Assembly: GCA_041402125.1 (NCBI GenBank)
Contig: JAWKSY010000004.1
Span: 124,001-188,000 of the forward strand
Reading direction: 5' to 3'
DNA: 64,000 bases
Origin: JAWKSY01 sp041402125
Lineage (GTDB): Bacteria; Planctomycetota; GCA-002687715; DRQF01
Positions 36,958 through 45,637 of this stretch are shown in pieces. A program made the position numbers and the translations under genes. A model generated the notes under the pieces. The model had not been told where the DNA came from and did no database searches. It worked only from the letters and a program-made list of their open reading frames with translations. The stretch's first letter is position 1. Every line of letters begins with the position of its first letter.

Positions 36958-37068
36958 GATGCGAGTACGGTGCCAGTCACCGGATGTGCATTTCCGTTCA
37001 CCGGCGTCCGCATGCGCCACCGAGTCGCCCGGAAATGCACATCCGGTGACTGGCACCGTACTAGCATC
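36958..37068. repeat. Long palindromic element, copy 2
   Basis: Two 39-bp arms (36958-36996 and 37030-37068) with one mismatch around a 33-bp centre. Outer and inner arm sequences and the centre closely match copy 1 at 19567-19677. It again lies between converging genes: the DUF1573 lipoprotein and the tyrosine-rich protein. Confidence 0.9.
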
Positions 37069-37076
37069 CGGAACGT

Positions 37077-37113
37077 GAAGCGGCCCCCCGTGCCGGGCAC
37101 GGGGGGCCGCTTC
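37077..37113 (-). terminator. Rho-independent terminator
   Basis: A 16-bp stem (GAAGCGGCCCCCCGTG with its complement) and a 5-nt loop lie 28 bp after the stop of the gene ending at 37141, on the minus strand. Confidence 0.75.
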
Positions 37114-37140
37114 GCGGGTCGGGAACCGACGCGACGGGGA

Positions 37141-39555
37141 TCAGCGCCCCTCGCGAGCCTTGGTCAGCCGCTGCTCGGCCTCCTTCGCCATCGCGTCGGC
37201 GCCCTCGAAGGCGACGCCGCGATCGTCGAGCACGCGGAGGAGATTCCGCGCCCCGAAGAGGTTGCCCGAGTAGTAGTAGACGTAGGCGAGCATGAAGCGC
37301 GCGCCGTGGTCCTCGTCGTCGGTGACGAGATGCCGCTCGAGGTCGGACACGCGCGAATCGAACTCCGCCCGGCTCGCGAAGCCGTCCGCGATGTCGAAGC
37401 GGCGGAACAGCCACGCGGGGTTGAGATCGAGCCCGGAGGCGACCAGCTCGCCGCCGAGGGCGTAGCGACCGGCGCCGAAGAGCGCGACCGCAAGCTGGAA
37501 TCGCGTGTAGTCGTCCGACTCGCGCGCCAGGAGCGCCCGACGGAAGGCCTCGGCCGCCGGCAGGTAGCTGGCGCTGTAGAGCGCCTCCTCACCGTAGGCG
37601 AGGTACTCCTCGAAGCTCAGTCCGCTCGGGAAGTCCGTGACGAAGGGCGTGCTCAGCTCGCTCGGGATCGATCCGAGCGCCGGGGCGAGCGGCACGCTCG
37701 CGATGGCGTCGCCGTCGTCCACGTAGCCCACCGCGTCGACCTCGGAGACGTCGATCACGACCTCCTCGTCGACGTAGGGATCGCCCGCCTCGACGAAGTC
37801 GTCGTAGTAGACGCCCGCGTAGTAGCGCCGCGAGACCGGACGGTTGACGTAGTAGTAGGTCCGGTAGACGGGCAGCGCGCTGGCGTAGCAGCTCACGTAG
37901 TACGGCTCGTAGTAGCCCCACCGGTAGAGCGGATAGGGGGTGTAGGAGCAGTACGGGTAGTAGTGCGAGTAGCCGAAGTGGAACCGCGAGTAGCGGCCGA
38001 ACCCGGAGTAGTAGGCCGAGCCCCGGTAGAAGGGGTTGCCCCAGTAGTGCGAGTGCCAGTACGGCGCGTAGCCGGCCGAGTGGAGGTAGCTGTTCGTGTA
38101 CCAGGGACCGCCGCCGAAGCCGAAGTGGAACGACGCGCTGCGGCCGTAGTCGTAGTAGCCGTGGTGGCCGGCCGAGAAGCCGATCGACCAGGCGCCGGTG
38201 CCGACGAAGAGCCCGAAGCTCCAGCTGTCGTGATCGCGGTGGCGCCCGACGCCGTAGCCGCCGTGCGACCGACGCCGCTCGGTGAAGGTGCGATGCGCCT
38301 CGGTCACGTTCGGGTTCGGGCGCGGCAGGTAACCGCGGCCGCTCGGGGCGGGACGGCTCGAGGAGACGCCCGGGAGCACGGTGTAGGGCGAGGCCTTCGC
38401 CGGACGGACCGTCGGCGGCTGGCGACGCGGACGCACGTCGAGCTTGCCCGCCGACTCGCGACGGGTGCTGCCGGCGACGCCGCCGCGGCCCAGGGTCTCA
38501 CCCTTGCTGCGATCGCCGAAGCGCGAGCCGTCGCGACCCCCGCGAAGCTCCTCGCGCAGGCGGCTGCTCTCGCTCTTCTTGGGCGCGTAGCGGGACAGGC
38601 CCTCCGTCGGCGTGCGACGGCTCCCGGAGTCGCCGCGCGTGCGATCCGTGCGATCGGGACGGACGGAGGAACCGCCGTAACGCGGAGCCTCGGCGCCGCG
38701 GCCGGAGTCGTCGTCCCGCGAGCCGGGACGGATGCGAGGCGTGGTGCGGCCGCCGAGGTCCGTCCCGCCGGGACGGACGCGAGTGCCGCCGGAGACACCC
38801 GAACCCCGCGAGTCGCCGTCACCGGCGCGCGGCGTGGTGGGAATCGTCCGGCCCGGGCGGACGCGGGGCGTCGTCGGAGTCGGCGTGGGCGTGGGCGACG
38901 TCGGACGCACGCGGGGCGTGGTCGGCGTCGGGTTCGTCGGCCGGACGCGCGGCGTGGTCGGCGTCGGGTTCGTCGGCCGGACGCGCGGCGTGCTGGGCGA
39001 CGGCGTCTGCGGGCGGACGCGCGGCGTCGTCGGAGTCGGGGTCTGCGGACGGACCCGCGGCGTGCTCGGCGTCGGCGTCTGCGGACGGACGCGCGGCGTG
39101 GTGGGCGGCGGGTTCTGCGGACGGACGCGCGGCGTGTTCTGCGGCCTCACGCGGGGGGTGTTCTGCGGCCGGACGCTCGGGGTCGACGGCCTCACGCGGG
39201 GGGTGTTCTGGGGACGCACGCTCGGCGTCGACGGACGCACCCGCGGGGCGTTCTGGGGGCGCGCACTCGGCGTCGACGGACGCACCCGCGGCGCGCTTTG
39301 CGGGCGCGACGACGGCGAGACCGAGGGACGACGCGAGGGCTGGGGACGGACGGCCGGTCGGCTCCGCGGGGTCGGGCTCGGTCGGACGGAGGGACGTGTC
39401 GACGGACGGACGCGGGGCGGCGCCTGCGGCGGCGCGCCCAGGACGGGTCCCGCGGCGGAGCGGACGCCCTCCTCCGGGCCGGGCTCGACGGCGACGGCCG
39501 GAAGCGCCAGGGCGACGAGCGCGGCGGCGATGGCGAGAGTTCTGGCGAACCTCAT
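37141..39555 (-). CDS. Exported protein with Pro/Arg repeats, a Tyr/Gly-rich centre and a TPR-like tail
   Basis: The ATG at 39555 has GGAGGAG 6-7 nt before it; 804 residues. A signal peptide (TLAIAAALVALALPAVA) is followed by about 220 residues in which PRVRP occurs 13 times with variable spacers (for example TPRVRPQTPTP). A Gly/Arg-rich part follows to about residue 420, then 130 residues extremely rich in Tyr, His, Gly and Ser (such as HFGYSHYYPYCSYTPYPLYR), and finally an acidic part with TPR-like helices (LSFEEYLAYGEEALYSASYL, FRRALLARESDDYTRFQLAV). The layout suggests a cell-surface or peptidoglycan-associated structural protein. DNA-level repeats indicate growth by unit duplication. No family name can be given. 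Confidence 0.65.
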   Translation of the reverse strand: MRFARTLAIAAALVALALPAVAVEPGPEEGVRSAAGPVLGAPPQAPPRVRPSTRPSVRPSPTPRSRPAVRPQPSRRPSVSPSSRPQSAPRVRPSTPSARPQNAPRVRPSTPSVRPQNTPRVRPSTPSVRPQNTPRVRPQNTPRVRPQNPPPTTPRVRPQTPTPSTPRVRPQTPTPTTPRVRPQTPSPSTPRVRPTNPTPTTPRVRPTNPTPTTPRVRPTSPTPTPTPTTPRVRPGRTIPTTPRAGDGDSRGSGVSGGTRVRPGGTDLGGRTTPRIRPGSRDDDSGRGAEAPRYGGSSVRPDRTDRTRGDSGSRRTPTEGLSRYAPKKSESSRLREELRGGRDGSRFGDRSKGETLGRGGVAGSTRRESAGKLDVRPRRQPPTVRPAKASPYTVLPGVSSSRPAPSGRGYLPRPNPNVTEAHRTFTERRRSHGGYGVGRHRDHDSWSFGLFVGTGAWSIGFSAGHHGYYDYGRSASFHFGFGGGPWYTNSYLHSAGYAPYWHSHYWGNPFYRGSAYYSGFGRYSRFHFGYSHYYPYCSYTPYPLYRWGYYEPYYVSCYASALPVYRTYYYVNRPVSRRYYAGVYYDDFVEAGDPYVDEEVVIDVSEVDAVGYVDDGDAIASVPLAPALGSIPSELSTPFVTDFPSGLSFEEYLAYGEEALYSASYLPAAEAFRRALLARESDDYTRFQLAVALFGAGRYALGGELVASGLDLNPAWLFRRFDIADGFASRAEFDSRVSDLERHLVTDDEDHGARFMLAYVYYYSGNLFGARNLLRVLDDRGVAFEGADAMAKEAEQRLTKAREGR

Positions 39556-39924
39556 CTGGGTCTCCTCCCGTTCGGGTACCGGAATCATCCGCTAGGCGGA
39601 CGACGGGATCCATCAAAAGCCGTGCCGCCTCACCCCGAGGGCACGAGTCGCGGCGAGGTCAGGCTCAAAGAACCATGATGAAATGACTTACGACCCCATC
39701 ACCCCTCGCGCTCGCCCCGGCGACCACCGAGCCGCCGTCGCCGGCATTGGCGAGAAGGCGACGGTGGGTGTCCTCGAACGGGGACAGGCCCCCCGGAGCC
39801 GTGACGGGGGTCGAAGCCCAACCGCGCCAAAGGGTTCGGGTGAGGCGCGGAGCTGCGCGCCGTGTTAGATTCTCGATCCGCCCGACGCCCGTCTCGACAC
39901 CGGAAACTCCCGGGAAAGGAGCTC

Positions 39925-41184
39925 ATGGCCACGCCACGCAGAAAGCAGAACGCTCGCCAGCAGAAGATCGTCAATCGCGAGAAGAATCGCGACAACGTCA
40001 TGGCGATCAAGGCGACGGTCGGAGCCGTCGTCGCCGTCGTCATCATCGCGATCTTCATCGCGATCGGCGGCGGTTCGGACCCGAAGACGACGACGGACGA
40101 CAAGCCGAAGAACGACGACTACGCGGCCCACGTCGCCGCGATGGGCGGTCCCACCGCCCAGGCGCTGAGCGGCGAGCGGAGCTCGCAGCCCACCCTGCTC
40201 GCCCAGAAGCTCCTCGTCGCGATCGGCACCGAGGACCGCGACACGGTCGACCGCCTCGTGAGCTGGTCGATCCTCTTCCAGAAGCTCGCCGACTCCAACG
40301 CCTGGGAGGACTCCCGTCGCTGGGAGAACCAGGACGAGACCGGACGGCAGGCGCTCAAGGACGAGTGGCTCTTCGCCCTCCTCGATCCGGACATCGTCGA
40401 ATCGGTCCAGAAGCACGTCCTCCCCAGGCTCGAGAAGGACGCGTTCCCGGCGAACAACGAGGAGATCAACGTCGACAACGGACGCCTCTCGTATTTCGTC
40501 GAGGACGACCGCGGGAAGGACCTCCTCGCGTTGCACATCTACTCGCAGCTCATCCCGGGCAACGACCCGGAGATCGACCGCGAGAACCCGGCCGCCTGGC
40601 GCATCAACCGCGTCACCTTCGAGATCCGCGGCACCCTCGGCGGGAAGCGGAAGACGAAGGGCAAGGTCGACTTCGGCTCGGAGATCGGGAAGCCGGAAAA
40701 GAAGAAGAAGGCGAAGCGTCCGCGCTTCTCCGGTCCCGTCGAGGCCGACGTCGCGCCGGTCGCCTGGTCGGAAGGAACCGACGAGGCGACGAAGCAGAAG
40801 ATCGAGGCCACGATCCGCGAGGGTCTCGAGGCCGGCGGTCGCGCCGCCGTCGATCAGCGCGAGCGGCTCGTCGCGATGGGCAAGCCCGCCATCCCGGGTC
40901 TGCTCAACGCCCTGGCGGCGTCGAACTGGCGCGACAAGAAGGAGTTCGGGAACGTCATCTTCCTGGTCGGAACGCTCGAGGACATCACCGGCGAGATCCG
41001 GGGCGTCACGGGCTCGATCCGACTCGGAGGCCTCACGCCGCCCGACACCGCCGTCGTGGAGCGCAGCCTCCGCCGCTGGTTCGGCTGGTGGACGAACTTC
41101 GGACCCGCCTGGGTCCGCGACGAGTACGACCCCTCGAAGGAAACCTGGGAGCAGTTCGAGGACGAGGAGGAGGACGACGGCTGA
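39925..41184 (+). CDS. Hypothetical membrane-anchored protein with HEAT-like C-terminal part
   Basis: ATG at 39925 with AAAGGAG upstream; 419 residues. A basic N-terminus (RRKQNARQQKIVNREKNRD) precedes a membrane helix (AVVAVVIIAIFIAI, about 35-48). The rest is soluble, with a middle domain and a C-terminal section where LVAMGKPAIPGLLNALAASN resembles a HEAT-like repeat. The next gene carries a similar segment (LRDMPRAAIPFLINALAELN) and the same ending with Trp and acidic residues, so the two are distant paralogues. The orientation is probably N-in with the domain outside. Function unknown. Confidence 0.6.
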   Translation: MATPRRKQNARQQKIVNREKNRDNVMAIKATVGAVVAVVIIAIFIAIGGGSDPKTTTDDKPKNDDYAAHVAAMGGPTAQALSGERSSQPTLLAQKLLVAIGTEDRDTVDRLVSWSILFQKLADSNAWEDSRRWENQDETGRQALKDEWLFALLDPDIVESVQKHVLPRLEKDAFPANNEEINVDNGRLSYFVEDDRGKDLLALHIYSQLIPGNDPEIDRENPAAWRINRVTFEIRGTLGGKRKTKGKVDFGSEIGKPEKKKKAKRPRFSGPVEADVAPVAWSEGTDEATKQKIEATIREGLEAGGRAAVDQRERLVAMGKPAIPGLLNALAASNWRDKKEFGNVIFLVGTLEDITGEIRGVTGSIRLGGLTPPDTAVVERSLRRWFGWWTNFGPAWVRDEYDPSKETWEQFEDEEEDDG

Positions 41185-41244
41185 CGAGCCGGATCGTCGC
41201 GTCCGAATCGTTCGAATCCCTCACCCCTGTGTGGAGACCCACCC

Positions 41245-42297
41245 GTGGCGAAGTGCGTCAAGTGCCCGGAATGCGGGGCGACCAACCCCGTCGCAAGTGA
41301 CTCGGGGAGCAAGATCGACTGCAGCGGCTGCGGCATGCTGCTCGTCCTGAAGAAGCTGGAGATCGTCGACGCTCCCGCGGCGGCGGCGCCGAAGGCGCCG
41401 GCGGTCCGCTCGCGCCGTCGGACGACCGGCTCGTCCTCCGGCGAGGCCGAAGCGGCCGCGCCGGCTCGACGGCCCACCCGGGGCGGTGGCCGACGCACGA
41501 CCCGGGGTCGCTCCGCCCCCGCCCCCGAGGCGCCGGCGGAGCGCGTCGGCGGACGCGCGATGCGCAAGAACCGCCAGCCGGTCCCGGCCTGGCTCATGGG
41601 CGTCTCCGCCCTCGGCCTGCTGGTCATCGTGGGCGCCGCGATCTTCTTCCTGACCCGCGGCGGCGACGAGAAGACGCCCGAGACCGACGACGCGACGAAG
41701 ACCGTCGCCGAGGCCAACGCCGGCGGCGGCGGTGGCGGCGCGGGAGACCAGACGACGGAGAACGGCGAAGCCGGTGACGGTGCGGCCGAGAAGCCGGCCG
41801 CGGTGGTCGCCGAGAAGCCGGCCGAGACGACGAAGAAGCCGAAGAAGACGGCGAAGCCCAAGTGGGAGTTCGTCGCCTTCGAGCGCCCGGCGGACGTCAC
41901 CGAGGAGCAGGCCACCAAGGCCAAGGAGCTCATCGAGGTCCTGAAGGACATCAACGCGACCCGCGAGGCGAACCGCGCGCAGGACGAGCTCCGCGACATG
42001 CCGCGCGCCGCGATCCCCTTCCTCATCAACGCCCTCGCCGAGCTGAACCCCGCCGATCGCGATGACGTGCTCCGCGGGCAGAAGATCGTCGGCGCCCTCG
42101 AGATGGCGACGCTGCAGTCGATCGACTTCAACGAGCTCGGTCAGTGGAGCCTCGCGATGTGGCGCGACGAGGGGACCGACAAGGAGAAGGAGACGGACGC
42201 TCTCTGGCGACGCCAGGCGGTGCAGAAGCTCTGGAAGTGGTGGGACCCGATCCAGGCGGACTGGAAGCCGCCGGTGGAGGACGAAGAGGGATTCTGA
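41245..42297 (+). CDS. Zinc-ribbon membrane protein, paralogue of the preceding gene
   Basis: A 350-residue protein. The N-terminus is a zinc ribbon (CVKCPECGATNP and, 20 residues on, DCSGCG), followed by an Ala/Arg-rich linker, a membrane helix (WLMGVSALGLLVIVGAAIFF, about 115-135), a Gly/Glu/Lys-rich linker, and a HEAT-like C-terminal domain (from about residue 230) related to that of the gene before it. The start is a GTG at 41245 and the spacer is 60 bp; a shared transcript ends at the strong hairpin at 42319. Ribbon, helix and repeat recur in planctomycete membrane proteins. Role unknown. Confidence 0.6.
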   Translation: MAKCVKCPECGATNPVASDSGSKIDCSGCGMLLVLKKLEIVDAPAAAAPKAPAVRSRRRTTGSSSGEAEAAAPARRPTRGGGRRTTRGRSAPAPEAPAERVGGRAMRKNRQPVPAWLMGVSALGLLVIVGAAIFFLTRGGDEKTPETDDATKTVAEANAGGGGGGAGDQTTENGEAGDGAAEKPAAVVAEKPAETTKKPKKTAKPKWEFVAFERPADVTEEQATKAKELIEVLKDINATREANRAQDELRDMPRAAIPFLINALAELNPADRDDVLRGQKIVGALEMATLQSIDFNELGQWSLAMWRDEGTDKEKETDALWRRQAVQKLWKWWDPIQADWKPPVEDEEGF

Positions 42298-42318
42298 TCC
42301 CTCCCCGCCGACGACGGA

Positions 42319-42348
42319 GGGGGCCGCGTCCGGACGGACGCGGCCCCC
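42319..42348 (+). terminator. Strong hairpin terminator
   Basis: GGGGGCCGCGTCC (42319-42331) pairs perfectly with GGACGCGGCCCCC (42336-42348) across a 4-nt loop, followed by a T-containing tail. It serves the converging genes here. Confidence 0.85.
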
Positions 42349-42376
42349 TTCGCGTTTCGGCGTCACGCGTGCGCGA

Positions 42377-43660
42377 TCAGCGCGCCCAGCGCTCGAAGTA
42401 GCCGACCGCTTCCGCCGGCAGGCGGACGCGCAGATCGAGGTGGTCGCCCTCGTAGGCGCTCTCCAGCACCTCCCCCACCCGGTTGAGCTCGGCCAGCGTC
42501 TTGCCGTCGCCGGCCGCGAGACGGAGCTCGAGGACGCAGCGGCCCGCGTCGTCGAAGCGCGTGACCGCGGCCAGGAGACGGTCGATCCCCTCCCCCGTCC
42601 TCGCGGAGACCTCGTAGGACTCCCCGCGATCGGCCACCGCCCGGCGCAGACGACCGCGATCCTCGACGAGGTCGATCTTGTTGAGGACGAGGATTTGCGG
42701 GTGCTCGCCGATCTTGATCTCCTCGAAGAGCACGTGCTCCACCGTCGCGATCTGACGCTCGAAATCGGGGGAGCTGGCGTCGACCACGTGCAGCAGGAGC
42801 TTCGCCTGACGCACCTCCTCCATCGTGGCGTGGAAGCTCGCCACGAGGTGGTGCGGCAGGTTCTCGACGAAACCGACGGTGTCGGAGAGGAGCACCTGGT
42901 TGCCGCTGGGCAGCTCGAAGTGGCTCGTCTTGGTGTCGAGCGTCGCGAAGAGCTGATCCGCCTGGTAGACGTCGGCGCCGGTGAGGCGATGCATCATCGT
43001 CGACTTGCCGGCGTTGGTGTAGCCCACCAGCGAGACGGTGAAGTCGTCGCGCCGGGACGAGACCTGACGCACCTTGCGGACCTGGATCTCCTTGAGCTCC
43101 TGTTCGAGGGCGTGGATCCGCTGGTCGATGAGGCGGCGGTCGGTCTCGATCTGCTTCTCGCCCGGACCGCGACTGCCGATGCCGCCCTGACCCGCGATGC
43201 GCGAGAGGTGGGTCCACATCCGCTTGAGGCGCGGGCGCGTGTAGCGGAGCTGGGCGAGCTCGACCTGGAGCCGGGCCTCGAGGGTCTTCGCATGGGTGGC
43301 GAAGATGTCGAGGATCACCTCGCTGCGGTCGATGACCTTGCAGCCGACGCGGGCCTCGAGGTTGCGGACCTGCCGGGGGGAGAGCTCGACGTCGAAGAGC
43401 ACGACGTCGGCGTCGAAGTCGCGGCGCGCGGCCGCGATCTCGTCGACCTTGCCCTTGCCGACGTAGAACGTCGAATCGGGCTTGGAACGGCGCTGGTAGA
43501 GACGGGCGACGCTCTCGACGCCGGCGGTCTTCGCGAGCTCGGCGAGCTCGTCGAGGACGTGGAGCGAGGGATCGTGCTGCACGTCGGCCGAGCCGGCGCC
43601 GACGAGAACGCCGCGCTCGGGTCGGAGCTTCTTCTCGCGCAGATCGATCGCGCTACTCAT
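42377..43660 (-). CDS. hflX: GTPase HflX
   Basis: A 427-residue protein. The N-terminal HflX domain (1-190) contains FYVGKGKVDEIAA and FDVELSPRQVRNLE, then a glycine-rich GQGGIGSRGPGEKQIETDRR before the coiled coil. The G domain has G1 GYTNAGKST near residue 222, G3 DTVGF near 268 and G4 NKID near 335. HflX splits stalled or heat-damaged 70S ribosomes. It overlaps the 3' end of nadB by 8 nt, so the pair form an operon. Confidence 0.95.
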   Translation of the reverse strand: MSSAIDLREKKLRPERGVLVGAGSADVQHDPSLHVLDELAELAKTAGVESVARLYQRRSKPDSTFYVGKGKVDEIAAARRDFDADVVLFDVELSPRQVRNLEARVGCKVIDRSEVILDIFATHAKTLEARLQVELAQLRYTRPRLKRMWTHLSRIAGQGGIGSRGPGEKQIETDRRLIDQRIHALEQELKEIQVRKVRQVSSRRDDFTVSLVGYTNAGKSTMMHRLTGADVYQADQLFATLDTKTSHFELPSGNQVLLSDTVGFVENLPHHLVASFHATMEEVRQAKLLLHVVDASSPDFERQIATVEHVLFEEIKIGEHPQILVLNKIDLVEDRGRLRRAVADRGESYEVSARTGEGIDRLLAAVTRFDDAGRCVLELRLAAGDGKTLAELNRVGEVLESAYEGDHLDLRVRLPAEAVGYFERWAR

Positions 43661-45260
43661 GCGGGGTTTCCTCGAAGGGATAGGTCGTGTGGCGCCCGGC
43701 CCACGCGGACTCGGGCACCGGGTGATCGGTGCGGAAGTGGGCGAAGCGGCTCTCGCGCCGCGCCAGCGCGGAGCGGGCGATCGCGGTCGCCGTCGTCAGG
43801 ACGTTGACGAGCTCGCGCCCGCCCTTGGTGTCGAAGCGGCAGCGCAGCACGTACTGCGACCAGCCCTCGAGCCGCTGCACGGCGACGGTGAGCCCCTTGC
43901 GGTCGCGGACGATGCCGACGTTCTTCCACATGAGGCTCTTGATGCTGTTGAACATGTCCGGGATGTTCAGCACGCGCTCGTCCCGCGCGAGCTCCGCCGC
44001 GGCGGGGAGTTCGTCCACCCGCGGCGTCTCCGGCTCCTCGATCGCGGCCCGGCCCGCGCGACGGCCGAAGACGAGCCCCTCGAGCAGGGAGTTGCTCGCG
44101 AGTCGGTTCGCTCCGTGCAGTCCCGTCGAGGCGACCTCGCCGCAGGCCAGGAGCCCGGGGATCTCCGTTCGACCGTCCAGGTCGACGAGGACGCCGCCCA
44201 TCATGTAGTGGACGCTCGGATGGACCGGGATGAGGTCGCGCGAGACGTCGAGGTCGTAGAGGCCGCACATCCGGACGAGCTTGGGAAAGCGCCCGCGCAC
44301 GAAATCCGCGTCCAGATGCGTCAGATCGATGAAGACGTGGCCGTCGCCGGAGGCCCGCATGTGCTGCACGATCGAGCGCGCCACGACGTCGCGGGGCGCG
44401 AGCTCGGCGTCCGGATGATAATTGACCATGAAGCGCTCGCCGCGCATGTCGCGGAGGAGACCGCCCTCGCCGCGGACGGCCTCGGTGATGAGGTGACGCG
44501 CGGAGCCGGCGATGTAGAGCGTCGTCGGGTGGAACTGGACGAATTCCATGTCGCGGAGCCGGGCGCCGGCCCGGAGGGCCATCGCGAAACTGTCCGCGGT
44601 GGCGATCGGCGGGTTCGTGGTCTCGCGATAGATCTGGCCGGCGCCGCCGGTGGCGAGGATCACCGCCCGCGCGCGGACGTGGTAGTGACGCCCCTCGCGC
44701 TCGACCACCGCGCCCCGGCAGCGGCCGTCGATCACGACGAGGTCGACGGCGAAGCCGTGCTCCCAGAGCTCGACGCGAGGCGTGCGACGAGCCGCTTCGA
44801 GGAGCGTCTCCTGGACCTCCATCCCGGTCTGATCGCCGCGCGCGTGGAGGATGCGCCGGTGGCTGTGTCCGCCCTCGAGCGTGAGGGCGAGGCGATTCTG
44901 GTCGTCCCGGTCGAAGGCCCCGCCCCACTCGACGAGTTCGCGGACGCGGTCGGGCCCCTCGGAGACCACGACCCGCACCGCGTCCTCCTCGCAGAGTCCG
45001 CCGCCGGCCGCGAGCGTGTCGTCGCGATGCGAGGCGACGCTGTCCTCGTCGCTGAGGACGGCGGCGACTCCGCCCTGCGCGGCCCAGGTGTTCGAGCTGA
45101 GCGCGGTGTCCTTGGTCACGACGAGGACCCGGGCGGCGCCGCCGATCGCGATGGCGGCACTGAAGCCCGCGACGCCGCCGCCGATCACGAGGACGTCGGT
45201 ATCGAGGATCTCGGACGCGTCGCGGACGCGGTCCGAGACCAGGGAGGTGAGTTGCCGCAT
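43653..45260 (-). CDS. nadB: L-aspartate oxidase
   Basis: ATG at 45260; 535 residues. FAD-binding motif VLVIGGGVAGFSAAIAI near residue 26, EGGHSHRRILHARGDQTG near 130, TGGAGQIY near 210, and GEVASTGLHGANRLASNSLL near 375 identify NadB, which oxidises L-aspartate to iminoaspartate in the first step of NAD synthesis from aspartate. NadA and NadC are not in the window. Length matches. The gene is divergent from lexA. Confidence 0.96.
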   Translation of the reverse strand: MRQLTSLVSDRVRDASEILDTDVLVIGGGVAGFSAAIAIGGAARVLVVTKDTALSSNTWAAQGGVAAVLSDEDSVASHRDDTLAAGGGLCEEDAVRVVVSEGPDRVRELVEWGGAFDRDDQNRLALTLEGGHSHRRILHARGDQTGMEVQETLLEAARRTPRVELWEHGFAVDLVVIDGRCRGAVVEREGRHYHVRARAVILATGGAGQIYRETTNPPIATADSFAMALRAGARLRDMEFVQFHPTTLYIAGSARHLITEAVRGEGGLLRDMRGERFMVNYHPDAELAPRDVVARSIVQHMRASGDGHVFIDLTHLDADFVRGRFPKLVRMCGLYDLDVSRDLIPVHPSVHYMMGGVLVDLDGRTEIPGLLACGEVASTGLHGANRLASNSLLEGLVFGRRAGRAAIEEPETPRVDELPAAAELARDERVLNIPDMFNSIKSLMWKNVGIVRDRKGLTVAVQRLEGWSQYVLRCRFDTKGGRELVNVLTTATAIARSALARRESRFAHFRTDHPVPESAWAGRHTTYPFEETPHE

Positions 45261-45415
45261 GAACCATGATCGGCCCCCCGACCCTCGCCTTCAATGGCCG
45301 CGTCGACCCGGACGGTCGGGGGTCGACGGAAGCGGCGCGGGACCGGGGCGCGCCGCGAGGCGTCGGCGGCCGACCCGGGGCCGATCCGAGGGTCTTCGGG
45401 GGCCGGACCCTCACA

Positions 45416-45458
45416 AAAACCTAAGATCTGGCTTGCCGATGTCCCCGTCCTAGGTTTT
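45416..45458. promoter_or_regulatory. Inverted repeat upstream of the lexA unit, possible operator or promoter element
   Basis: AAAACCTA (45416-45423) and its complement TAGGTTTT (45451-45458) are separated by 27 bp. It lies about 100 bp before the small ORF and lexA and about 160 bp from nadB. An AT-rich pair like this stands out here. LexA usually autoregulates, so this is one candidate for its site, though the spacing is unusual. Confidence 0.35.
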
Positions 45459-45561
45459 CATGGGCATCCGAGCCGAAGGTCACCCTCGGATGAAGGGTGG
45501 TCGGCCCGGGAGGGGTGAGGGGGATCGATTCCCCCACCCCGGCCGCCGGAGGAGAAGAACG

Positions 45562-45636
45562 ATGCGACGCTTCATGACGGACGCCCTGACGACCCTGGCC
45601 GTGGCGACCCTGATGGCTCTGGCCTGGGCCCTCTGA
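45562..45636 (+). CDS. 24-residue hydrophobic peptide directly upstream of lexA
   Basis: ATG at 45562 with an excellent ribosome binding site (GGAGGAG, 45549-45555). The peptide begins MRRFMTDALT and continues as a single hydrophobic helix to WAL, then TGA at 45634. lexA begins one base later, at 45638, and has no ribosome binding site of its own. So translation of lexA probably depends on this frame. The peptide has the shape of a one-pass membrane micro-protein. Caulobacter SidA, a 29-residue SOS-induced membrane inhibitor of cell division, has a similar shape, but no homology is shown. Confidence 0.6.
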   Translation: MRRFMTDALTTLAVATLMALAWAL

Positions 45637-45637
45637 G

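Noticed and set aside
35626..37056. Long minus-strand extension of the uvrB frame by about 475 residues
   Set aside because: It runs through the palindrome, the 53-bp repeats and the opposite strand of the DUF1573 gene; composition is that of an antisense frame, and UvrB homologues begin at MPEFRI.
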